31,434 bases of DNA from Hathewaya proteolytica DSM 3090 (GTDB lineage Bacteria; Bacillota; Clostridia; Clostridiales; Clostridiaceae). The notes beneath the pieces were generated by a model. That model was not told the DNA's origin, searched no databases, and saw only the letters and a program-made list of their open reading frames with translations. The position numbers were made by a program, and so were the translations under genes. Each line of letters opens with the position of its first letter. Positions within the stretch are counted from its first letter, which is position 1. The stretch spans positions 1 to 31,434 of the forward strand of contig NZ_FRAD01000011.1 in the NCBI RefSeq assembly GCF_900142225.1, given 5' to 3'. This document shows, piece after piece, positions 14,132 through 21,787 of this stretch.

Positions 14132-15154
14132 ATGGAGATTATAAGATTGGAGCAAGAGATTGTTCCAGAGTTAAAAGAAATATTGCAACGACGATTTATG
14201 ATCTTACAGAAGATAAAATACAATGGGCCTATTGGTAGAAGGATGCTGTCCACCAGTTTGAACATTGGGGAGCGTATAATAAGAAACGAAGTGGAAATAC
14301 TAAAAGAACTGAAGCTTATAAGTGTTAAAAGTGAGGGGGTAAGCATTACCGATAGAGGTCAAAATGTTTTACTCTACCTTCAAAATTATATACATGAATC
14401 TAAAGGCCTTGGAAAGCTTGAAGAAAGCATTAAGCAAAGCCTTGGAATAAAAGAAGTCCATATAGTTCCTAGTGACGCGGTGGATGAACGGTTCACTGTA
14501 AAAGAGGTAGGGAGATTTGCTTCGGCCTTCTTAAGTGAAATTGTAATTGAACACGCAACCATTGCTATTGCAGGTGGTAGTACCATGAGACAAGTGGTAT
14601 CCTCTTGTAAAAACAGCAAAAGCTTTAGCCATGTTATGGTGGTGCCGGCTCGTGGAGGCGTTGGGCGAAATGTGGAAAGTCAAGCAAACACTTTGGCTGC
14701 ACAATTAGCTGAAAAATTTAATGGAAACTACAAATTGTTGCATGTGCCAGACAATCTTAGCCAGGCTGCATTAAAGGCACTTATGGAAGATGAGAATATA
14801 TCAGAGATAGTAAAGATAATAAAGAATGCAGATATATTGCTGTATGGTATTGGAGAAGCAGAAAACATGGCCTATAAAAGAGGTGCATCTCAGCAAGTAA
14901 TAAAGGAAATCATGGCCAAAGGTGCTGTGGGCGAGGCCTTGGGCAATTATTATGATATAAATGGAAACGTTGTCTATCATCACACAACCATGGGAATAAA
15001 TCATGATGATTGTTGTAAAATAAGGTATGCCATAGCCGTTGCTTGTGGGGTAAACAAATCAAAAGCTATTGTAGGTGCCATTAGAAATAAAAAAAATAAT
15101 ATTCTCATTACTGATGAAAATACTGCTTGTGAAATATTCAAGCTATTAAGTTAA
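14132..15154 (+). CDS. cggR: Central glycolytic genes regulator, SorC family
   Basis: A 340-residue DNA-binding repressor. Residues about 20-80 form a winged helix-turn-helix (MILQKIKYNGPIGRRMLSTS, then LKLISVKSEGVSITDRG). Residues about 90-340 are the SorC sugar-binding domain (AIAGGSTMRQV, VVPARGGVGRN, YGIGEAENMAYKRGAS). In Bacillus, CggR represses the gapA operon and is relieved by fructose-1,6-bisphosphate; gene order and operator-like repeats here support the same job. GAGGTG precedes the ATG. It is followed after 61 bases by gap with no terminator between, so both are expected on one transcript. Confidence 0.92.
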   Translation: MEIIRLEQEIVPELKEILQRRFMILQKIKYNGPIGRRMLSTSLNIGERIIRNEVEILKELKLISVKSEGVSITDRGQNVLLYLQNYIHESKGLGKLEESIKQSLGIKEVHIVPSDAVDERFTVKEVGRFASAFLSEIVIEHATIAIAGGSTMRQVVSSCKNSKSFSHVMVVPARGGVGRNVESQANTLAAQLAEKFNGNYKLLHVPDNLSQAALKALMEDENISEIVKIIKNADILLYGIGEAENMAYKRGASQQVIKEIMAKGAVGEALGNYYDINGNVVYHHTTMGINHDDCCKIRYAIAVACGVNKSKAIVGAIRNKKNNILITDENTACEIFKLLS

Positions 15155-15215
15155 GCTTACATTTTAAATTTTATTTTATATTTTGGGTAGTTTGTATAAA
15201 TAGGAGGAGATTAAC

Positions 15216-16220
15216 ATGATTAAAGTTGGTATTAATGGATTTGGAAGAATAGGGAGGCATGTGTTTAAAGCACTTAGGAAAAATTATGGAAAGGAAATAG
15301 AAGTAGTAGCCATAAATGATTTAACAGACCCAAGTACTTTAGCTCACCTTTTAAAGTATGATTCTCTATATGGAAGGTTCCATGGAGAGGTAGAGGCTGA
15401 TGAGCAGTCTATTATTATAGACAGTAAAGCAATTAAAATTTTTGCAGAAAGAGATCCAAAGAACATCCCTTGGGGGGAACTTAAAGTGGATATAGTTATT
15501 GAATGCACTGGGTTATTTACCAATGCAGAAAAGGCAAAGGCACACATTGAAGCTGGAGCAAAGAAAGTAATAATTTCCGCACCAGGTAAAAATGAAGATA
15601 TAACAGTAGTTATGGGGGTAAATGAAGAGAAATATGACAATGAAAAGCATCATATAATTTCAAATGCTTCATGTACTACAAATTGCTTAGCTCCTTTTGC
15701 AAAGATTTTAGATAGAGAATTTGGTATTGTAAACGGTCTTATGACAACGATACATTCATATACTAATGATCAAAAGATATTAGATGCACCTCACAAGGAT
15801 CTTAGAAGAGCAAGAGCTGCTGCAGAATCTATGATTCCCACTACTACAGGTGCAGCGAAGGCTGTGGCATTAGTATTACCACAGCTTAAGGGCAAGCTAA
15901 ATGGCCTTGCTGTGAGGGTGCCAACTCCTACAGTGTCATTGACTGACCTTGTTTGTGAAGTAACAAAGGAAACCACAGCTGAAGAAGTAAATGCAGCTTT
16001 CAAAAATGCTTCAGAGGGAGAATTAAAGGGCATACTTGGATACTCAGAGGAACCCCTTGTGTCTTGCGACTACAGAGGAGATGAAAGATCTTCTATAGTG
16101 GATGGACTTTCCACCATGGTGAGTGGCAAAATGGTAAAGGTTGTGGCATGGTATGATAATGAATGGGGTTATTCAAATAGATTAGCAGACTTAACGAAAT
16201 ATGTAGCAGATAGACTGTAA
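15216..16220 (+). CDS. gap: Glyceraldehyde-3-phosphate dehydrogenase, NAD-type, glycolytic
   Basis: A 334-residue class I GAPDH, the first enzyme of the operon's glycolytic set, making 1,3-bisphosphoglycerate and NADH. Rossmann GINGFGRIGR is at 5-14; Asp35 (AINDLTDPST) is the classical NAD-ribose contact missing from the other GAPDH of this window; catalytic Cys153 lies in SNASCTTNC with His180. The L187-P188 pair is Ala191-Pro192, keeping the proline. It lies directly behind cggR, as in Bacillus gapA. AGGAGG precedes the ATG. The C-terminal WYDNEWGYSNR is typical. Catabolic role inferred from residues and context. Confidence 0.97.
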   Translation: MIKVGINGFGRIGRHVFKALRKNYGKEIEVVAINDLTDPSTLAHLLKYDSLYGRFHGEVEADEQSIIIDSKAIKIFAERDPKNIPWGELKVDIVIECTGLFTNAEKAKAHIEAGAKKVIISAPGKNEDITVVMGVNEEKYDNEKHHIISNASCTTNCLAPFAKILDREFGIVNGLMTTIHSYTNDQKILDAPHKDLRRARAAAESMIPTTTGAAKAVALVLPQLKGKLNGLAVRVPTPTVSLTDLVCEVTKETTAEEVNAAFKNASEGELKGILGYSEEPLVSCDYRGDERSSIVDGLSTMVSGKMVKVVAWYDNEWGYSNRLADLTKYVADRL

Positions 16221-16278
16221 TTATGATACAATATTTACGTGGATAATTATATGTAGAATAACCTATATGAATTTTATT

Positions 16279-16316
16279 AAGGTCTGGCTTTGTAGTTATC
16301 TATGGGGCTGGACCTT
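16279..16316 (+). other. Long hairpin between gap and pgk
   Basis: A continuous 17-bp stem rich in G-U pairs (16279-16295 with 16300-16316) closes on loop TTAT and is followed by TTATTTCC. Arms begin AAGGTC and end GACCTT. It is likely a processing site, RNA stabiliser or weak terminator that separates gap from downstream expression. Confidence 0.6.
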
Positions 16317-16339
16317 ATTTCCTAAACATAGGTGTATTT

Positions 16340-16369
16340 TTGAATTAATTGAACAAAATATATTATAAT
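16340..16369 (+). promoter_or_regulatory. Possible internal promoter before pgk
   Basis: TTGAAT (16340-16345), 18-bp spacer, TATAAT (16364-16369), 26 bases before the pgk ATG. The transcription start would nearly overlap the ribosome binding site, so a very short leader is implied. Confidence 0.4.
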
Positions 16370-16394
16370 AATTATAAGGTTTAGGAGGATCATT

Positions 16395-17591
16395 ATGAGC
16401 TTTAATAAAAAAACTATTGATGATTTAAATGTGACTAATAAAAGAGTCCTTGTGAGATGTGACTTTAACGTGCCATTGGATGGAGAAAAAATCACAGATG
16501 AAAACCGTCTTGTTGGAGCGTTGCCAACTATAAAGCATCTCATAGATGAAAATGCCAAGGTTATACTTTGCTCTCATCTTGGAAAACCAAAAGGACAGCC
16601 CAAAAAAGAATTGTCATTATTACCTGTAGCTAAAAGGTTATCTCAGCTTTTAAATAAAGATGTTAAATTTGCAGATGATGATACAGTGGTGGGAGAAAAT
16701 GCTAAAAAAATCCTATCAGAAATGCAAGCAGGTGACGTGATGCTGCTTCAAAACACTCGTTATAGAGCGGAAGAAGAAAAAAATTTAGATAGCTTTTCAG
16801 AAGAGCTTGCGTCTTTGGGAGAAATCTACGTGAACGACGCTTTTGGAACAGCTCATAGAGCACATTGTTCTACAGTAGGAGTCACCAAGTTCATAAAAGA
16901 ATGTGCTTGTGGATATCTTATTCAAAAGGAATTAAAATTTCTCGGTGAAGCAGTGAACAATCCAGAAAGACCTTTTGTTGCAGTGCTTGGTGGAGCAAAG
17001 GTTTCTGATAAAATAAATGTTATAAACAATCTTTTAGACAAAGTAGATGTTTTGATAATAGGCGGAGGCATGGCATATACCTTCCTTAAAGCACAGGGAT
17101 ACAATATAGGAACTTCTCTTCTCGAAGAGGATAAGATAAATTACGCTTTGGATATGGTAAAGAAAGCTGAAGAAAAGGGAGTAAAATTATTGCTACCAGT
17201 AGATTTCGTTATAGCTAAAGAGTTTTCAAGGGATGCAGAAGCCTTAGTAACAGAAGATAGAAATATTTTAGATGGATACATGGGTCTCGATGTAGGGCCA
17301 AAGACAAGAGAGCTATTTGCTAGTGAAATAAAAAATGCAAAGACTGTTATATGGAATGGACCTCTTGGTGTATTTGAATTTGAGAAGTTTGCAGAAGGAA
17401 CAAAATCTATGGCAAAGGCATTATCAGAAGTAAATGGCACCACAGTAATTGGCGGTGGTGATAGTGCAGCGGCAGTAAACCAGTTAGGTTTTGGAGACAA
17501 AATGACTCATATATCTACAGGTGGTGGAGCTTCATTGGAGTTCTTAGAAGGTAAAGAATTGCCAGGTATTGTAGCTTTAAATGACAAATAA
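16395..17591 (+). CDS. pgk: Phosphoglycerate kinase
   Basis: A 398-residue monomeric kinase that makes ATP from 1,3-bisphosphoglycerate. The N-terminal substrate domain shows RVLVRCDFNVPLDGEKITDENR and SHLGKPKG; the hinge and C-terminal nucleotide domain show GGAKVSDKI, the NGPLGVFE segment and GGGDSAAAV with TGGGASLEFLEGK. Length is typical. AGGAGG lies 6 bases before the ATG. It follows gap after a hairpin and precedes tpiA by 73 bases, a stretch with a modest bulged hairpin around 17623-17644 (AGGG-TTCC-CTGT-GGAA). Confidence 0.98.
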   Translation: MSFNKKTIDDLNVTNKRVLVRCDFNVPLDGEKITDENRLVGALPTIKHLIDENAKVILCSHLGKPKGQPKKELSLLPVAKRLSQLLNKDVKFADDDTVVGENAKKILSEMQAGDVMLLQNTRYRAEEEKNLDSFSEELASLGEIYVNDAFGTAHRAHCSTVGVTKFIKECACGYLIQKELKFLGEAVNNPERPFVAVLGGAKVSDKINVINNLLDKVDVLIIGGGMAYTFLKAQGYNIGTSLLEEDKINYALDMVKKAEEKGVKLLLPVDFVIAKEFSRDAEALVTEDRNILDGYMGLDVGPKTRELFASEIKNAKTVIWNGPLGVFEFEKFAEGTKSMAKALSEVNGTTVIGGGDSAAAVNQLGFGDKMTHISTGGGASLEFLEGKELPGIVALNDK

Positions 17592-17664
17592 TAATGATAA
17601 ATAAACTATAAAATAAAAAATAAAGGGTTCCCTGTGGAATTCCCTAGGAAAATGAGGTGTAGAA

Positions 17665-18417
17665 ATGAGAAAACCCATTATAGCTGGAAACTGGAAGATG
17701 AATAAAACTATTTCTGATGCAGTGAAATTTGTGGAAGAATTAAAGCCTATGGCTTCAGACTCTCAATGCGAAGTGGTTATATGTCCTAGCTTTGTTTGCC
17801 TTAGCAGCGTTATAGAGGCTGCTAGAGGAAGCAATATAAAAGTTGGTGCACAGAATATGCATTTCGAAGAAAATGGTGCCTTCACTGGGGAGGTTTCACC
17901 TGAGATGATTTCAAAAATGGGCGTTCAGTACGTAATCATCGGTCACAGTGAGAGACGTGAGTATTTCAATGAAACAGATGAAACTGTAAATAAGAAAATT
18001 ATTAAAGCCTTTGAACACAATCTCATTCCAATTCTTTGTGTAGGTGAAACTTTAAAAGAAAGGGAAAACGACATAACCAAAGAAGTGATAGGAAGGCAGA
18101 TAAAACTTGATATGGCAGGTTTAAAATCTGAAGATGTAAAAAACATGGTAATAGCCTATGAGCCAATATGGGCAATAGGTACAGGAAAAACTGCCACAGC
18201 AGAAGATGCAAACAATACTATTTCTTATATAAGAGATGTAATTTGTAGCTTATTTGGGCAAGATTCAGCTAACAGCGTAAGAATTCTCTATGGTGGCTCT
18301 GTTAAATCTTCTACAATAAAAGAGCAAATGAGCATGGAACACATTGATGGAGGGCTTGTGGGTGGAGCAAGTCTTAAGGCAGATGAGTTTAGTAAAATCA
18401 TATGTTTTGAAAAATAG
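17665..18417 (+). CDS. tpiA: Triosephosphate isomerase
   Basis: A 250-residue TIM barrel interconverting dihydroxyacetone phosphate and glyceraldehyde 3-phosphate. Catalytic residues are visible: Asn9 and Lys11 region (AGNWKMNKT), His94 (VIIGHSERR) and Glu166 (AYEPIWAIGTGK), followed by the phosphate-gripping loop and YGGSV / GLVGGASL. GAGGTG precedes the ATG. The next gene, gpmI, begins 41 bases later. No anomalies. Confidence 0.98.
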   Translation: MRKPIIAGNWKMNKTISDAVKFVEELKPMASDSQCEVVICPSFVCLSSVIEAARGSNIKVGAQNMHFEENGAFTGEVSPEMISKMGVQYVIIGHSERREYFNETDETVNKKIIKAFEHNLIPILCVGETLKERENDITKEVIGRQIKLDMAGLKSEDVKNMVIAYEPIWAIGTGKTATAEDANNTISYIRDVICSLFGQDSANSVRILYGGSVKSSTIKEQMSMEHIDGGLVGGASLKADEFSKIICFEK

Positions 18418-18458
18418 AAGATAAATTGAAGGAAACTAAAATATATGGAGGTCTTTTG

Positions 18459-19997
18459 ATGGATAGGAAACCTGTTATGCTAATGATACTGGATGGATTT
18501 GGTGTATCTGAGAATACAGTAGGCAATGCAGTATACAGTGCAGACAATAGAAACTATGACGATTATTACAACACTTATCCTCATACTACTCTTAAAGCTA
18601 GTGGTCTTGATGTAGGACTTCCCCAAGGGCAAATGGGAAATTCAGAGGTAGGACATCTTAACATTGGTGCAGGTAGGGTAATATATCAGCAGCTTACTAG
18701 AATAACAAAGGATATAGAAGAGGGAGCGTTCTTTCAAAAAGAAGCTCTCAACCAATGCATTGACAAAGCTATACAATCTAATAAGTCTGTTCATCTTATT
18801 GGACTTTTATCTGATGGAGGAGTGCATTCACATATCAACCATTTAAAAGCTCTTATTAAGTTATGCAAATTAAAGAAAGCAGAAAGAGTATATTTACATG
18901 CTGTTTTGGACGGAAGAGATGTGCCACCAAAGTCAGCTTTAAAGTATATAAAGGAAATTGAGTCCTATATGGATGAGATGAAAACAGGCGTAATCGCTAC
19001 AGTATCAGGAAGATATTATGCCATGGACCGAGACAATCGCTGGGATAGGGTAGAAAAAGCTTATGATGCTATGGTATTATCAAAGGGTGAAAAATCAATT
19101 AGTGCTACTGAAGCAGTGGAAAAATCTTACCAAATGGATGTAACTGATGAGTTTGTACTTCCTACCATTATTGTGCAGGATAAGAATGAAACTGCTAAAA
19201 TTCAGCAAGGTGACTCTGTGATATTCTTTAATTTTAGGCCAGATAGGGCCCGTGAAATTACAAGAGCATTAAATGACAGAGAATTCCATGGCTTTGAAAG
19301 AAAGACTATGGACTTGAATTATGTTTGTATGACGGAGTATGACAAAACAATTGAAAATGTCACTGTGGTTTATCCTCAAGAGTCATACAATAACACTCTT
19401 GGACAGTATGTGAGCTCTAAGGGATTAAGTCAACTTAGAATTGCAGAAACAGAGAAATATGCTCACGTTACATTCTTTTTCAATGGTGGCGTAGAAGAGC
19501 CTAATAAGGGTGAGGACAGAATATTGGTTCCATCTCCTAAGGTGGCTACTTACGACCTTAAACCCGAAATGAGTGCACCAGAAGTTACTGAGAAGCTACT
19601 TGTGGCTATTGATGATGAAAAGTACGATCTTATAATATTAAATTATGCTAATCCAGATATGGTGGGTCACACTGGAGATATGAGAGCAGCGGTAAAGGCT
19701 ATAGAGGCAGTGGATTATTGCCTGGGAAAAGTTGTAGAAAAAATGCTCTTAAAAAATGGAACGGTATTTATAACTGCAGACCATGGAAACAGCGAGGAAA
19801 TGGTAGACCTAAATACAGGAAAACCAATGACAGCCCACACTACCAATGAAGTCCCATTTTTGTGGATTAGCAATGAATCAAAGAACGGTAAATTAAGAGA
19901 AAATGGTATACTAGCTGACATAGCCCCTACAATTCTTCACGTCATGGGGTTATGCAAACCTACAGAGATGACTGGAATTTCTCTTATTAATAGTTGA
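18459..19997 (+). CDS. gpmI: Phosphoglycerate mutase, cofactor-independent
   Basis: A 512-residue, Mn-dependent 2,3-bisphosphoglycerate-independent mutase converting 3- to 2-phosphoglycerate. LMILDGFGVSENT carries the first metal Asp; Ser62 (GQMGNSEVGHLNIGAGR) is the residue that is transiently phosphorylated; FFNFRPDRAREI, then NYANPDMVGHTG and TADHGNSEEM complete the metal sites. The frame extends back to 18426, but GGAGG lies about 7 bases before the ATG at 18459, and this start places the serine at 62 as in the Bacillus enzyme. The gene ends 38 bases before eno. Confidence 0.97.
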   Translation: MDRKPVMLMILDGFGVSENTVGNAVYSADNRNYDDYYNTYPHTTLKASGLDVGLPQGQMGNSEVGHLNIGAGRVIYQQLTRITKDIEEGAFFQKEALNQCIDKAIQSNKSVHLIGLLSDGGVHSHINHLKALIKLCKLKKAERVYLHAVLDGRDVPPKSALKYIKEIESYMDEMKTGVIATVSGRYYAMDRDNRWDRVEKAYDAMVLSKGEKSISATEAVEKSYQMDVTDEFVLPTIIVQDKNETAKIQQGDSVIFFNFRPDRAREITRALNDREFHGFERKTMDLNYVCMTEYDKTIENVTVVYPQESYNNTLGQYVSSKGLSQLRIAETEKYAHVTFFFNGGVEEPNKGEDRILVPSPKVATYDLKPEMSAPEVTEKLLVAIDDEKYDLIILNYANPDMVGHTGDMRAAVKAIEAVDYCLGKVVEKMLLKNGTVFITADHGNSEEMVDLNTGKPMTAHTTNEVPFLWISNESKNGKLRENGILADIAPTILHVMGLCKPTEMTGISLINS

Positions 19998-20035
19998 CAA
20001 TATAAAAACAATAAAAATAATTTGGAGGTTTTTTT

Positions 20036-21337
20036 ATGAAAAATTATATAGAAATCGTTAATGTACATGCAAGACAAATCCTTGACTCTAGAGCATTTCC
20101 AACTGTAGAGGTTGAAGTTACTTTGGAAGATGGAACTATCGGAAGAGCTGCTGTTCCTTCAGGTGCATCTACAGGAATGTTTGAAGCAGTAGAGCTAAGG
20201 GATGGAGACAAATCATACTACAATGGGAAAAGTGTTAGAACTGCTGTAAACAACATCAATACTATAATAGCCGATGAATTAGAAGGAATGAACGTTTTAG
20301 ATCAAGTTTCTATCGATAAAACTATGATATCTCTTGATGGTACAAAAAATAAAGGAAAGCTAGGTGCCAATGCAACTCTTGGGGTTTCTCTTGCTTGTGC
20401 AAATGCTGCAGCCCAGTATTTAGGTATGAGTTTATATCAGTATATTGGAGGAGTAAATGCTAAGGTTCTTCCAGTTCCTATGATGAATATAATGAACGGT
20501 GGAAAGCATGCTGACAATAATGTGGACCTTCAAGAATTTATGATAATGCCTGTGGGTGCGGAAAGCTTCAGCGAAGCTTTGAGAATGTGTGCAGAGGTTT
20601 ATCATTCATTAAAAGCAATATTAAAAGAAAAGGGAATGTCTACTGGTGTAGGAGATGAAGGTGGATTTGCTCCAAATCTGAATTCTAATGAAGAAGCTAT
20701 TTCTACTATAATAGAGGCTATTAAAAAGGCAGATTATGAGCCAGGAAAGGATATATTCATAGCTCTTGACCCTGCATCTTCAGAATTCTTTAACTCAGAT
20801 ACAAATATGTATGAATTAAAGGGTGAAGGCAAGACTCTTACTCCAGCTGAGATGGTGGATTTTTATGTTGATTTAGTAAATAAGTATCCAATAATCTCTA
20901 TTGAAGATGGTATGGCAGAAGAAGACTGGGAAGGTTGGAAGCTTATCACTGATAAGATAGGCAATAGAGTTCAGCTTGTGGGTGACGATTTATTTGTTAC
21001 TAACACTGAAAGGTTAGAAAGAGGAATAAAAACTAGAACTGCCAATTCAATACTAATAAAGTTGAATCAGATTGGTACATTGACAGAAACATTAAATGCC
21101 ATAGAGATGGCAGAAAGAGCTGGATACACAGCAGTTGTTTCCCATAGATCAGGAGAAACTGAGGACACCACTATAGCTGACTTAGTAGTTGCTGTTAATG
21201 CTGGACAGATAAAGACAGGAGCTCCTGCTAGATCTGAGAGAGTAGCAAAATACAATCAATTGCTTAGAATTGAAGAAGAACTTGGAGATATGGCTGAGTA
21301 CAGAGGTATGAAGACATTCTACAATATAAATAGATAA
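20036..21337 (+). CDS. eno: Enolase
   Basis: A 433-residue Mg-dependent enzyme converting 2-phosphoglycerate to phosphoenolpyruvate. HARQILDSRAFPTVEVEV and the PSGASTG loop open the protein. MNIMNGGKHADNNVDLQEFM holds the substrate loop, VGDEGGFAPNL and SIEDGMAEEDWEGW the metal and catalytic residues, and ILIKLNQIGTLTETL plus SHRSGETEDTTIADL the signature. GGAGG with a T-rich spacer precedes the ATG. It is the last glycolytic gene of the run; a strong hairpin follows. Confidence 0.98.
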   Translation: MKNYIEIVNVHARQILDSRAFPTVEVEVTLEDGTIGRAAVPSGASTGMFEAVELRDGDKSYYNGKSVRTAVNNINTIIADELEGMNVLDQVSIDKTMISLDGTKNKGKLGANATLGVSLACANAAAQYLGMSLYQYIGGVNAKVLPVPMMNIMNGGKHADNNVDLQEFMIMPVGAESFSEALRMCAEVYHSLKAILKEKGMSTGVGDEGGFAPNLNSNEEAISTIIEAIKKADYEPGKDIFIALDPASSEFFNSDTNMYELKGEGKTLTPAEMVDFYVDLVNKYPIISIEDGMAEEDWEGWKLITDKIGNRVQLVGDDLFVTNTERLERGIKTRTANSILIKLNQIGTLTETLNAIEMAERAGYTAVVSHRSGETEDTTIADLVVAVNAGQIKTGAPARSERVAKYNQLLRIEEELGDMAEYRGMKTFYNINR

Positions 21338-21341
21338 GATT

Positions 21342-21387
21342 TTAAAGTGCCTTTCCCTTGAAATAAAACAAGGGTGAGGCACTTTAA
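21342..21387 (+). terminator. Strong hairpin after eno, lacking a U-tract
   Basis: TTAAAGTGCC/GGCACTTTAA (10 bp), then two pairs and one mismatch, then CCCTTG/CAAGGG, loop AAATAAAA. The hairpin is very stable but is followed by CAATATAATAAA. It starts 4 bases after the eno stop. It may be a 3'-end stabiliser or a processing site rather than a classical terminator. Confidence 0.55.
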
Positions 21388-21418
21388 CAATATAATAAAA
21401 TAAGCACAGGGCATAATC

Positions 21419-21447
21419 TTGTAAATGAAGTTGTTATATGCTAAAAT
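21419..21447 (+). promoter_or_regulatory. Possible promoter of secG-hppA
   Basis: TTGTAA (21419-21424), 17-bp spacer, TAAAAT (21442-21447). Located between the eno hairpin and secG, so secG and the pyrophosphatase could be transcribed separately from glycolysis. Confidence 0.45.
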
Positions 21448-21524
21448 ATACGTAAATGAAGTAATAATTAGCTAAACCTTTTATATCAATGAATGTAAAT
21501 AAAATAAGTTTGGAGGTGTTCACA

Positions 21525-21755
21525 GTGGCTTTATTTTTAAAAATTGCTCTAGTTGTAATTTCTATTATACTAATAGTATCAATTATAATGCAACCTAGTA
21601 AAAGTCAAGGATTAAACAGTATTATTTCCGGTGGAAATGAAAACTATTTTTCCAAAAACAAGGTTAAAACTAGAGAAAAAACTTTAGAAAAAGTAACATC
21701 TGTAAGTGCATTTTTATTTGCTGTTATAGTATTATTAATGCACAGGTACAGTTAA
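21525..21755 (+). CDS. secG: Preprotein translocase subunit SecG
   Basis: A 76-residue small membrane subunit of the SecYEG export channel. Two hydrophobic helices (about residues 3-24 and 54-72) flank the conserved QPSKSQGLNSIISGG loop. The start is a GTG at 21525 with GGAGGTG 7 bases upstream; the frame runs further back to 21489, but those residues lack SecG character. secG after eno is a common clostridial arrangement; the usual rnr-smpB neighbours are absent and hppA follows instead. Confidence 0.92.
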   Translation: MALFLKIALVVISIILIVSIIMQPSKSQGLNSIISGGNENYFSKNKVKTREKTLEKVTSVSAFLFAVIVLLMHRYS

Positions 21756-21787
21756 CGCAAGTTAATAACTTTTAGGGGGAAGCGAAA

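Noticed and set aside
13852..14346. A 164-codon minus-strand open frame across the grdD end and cggR start
   Set aside because: It crosses the perfect terminator, cggR promoter and operator, and its product is low-complexity; not a real gene.
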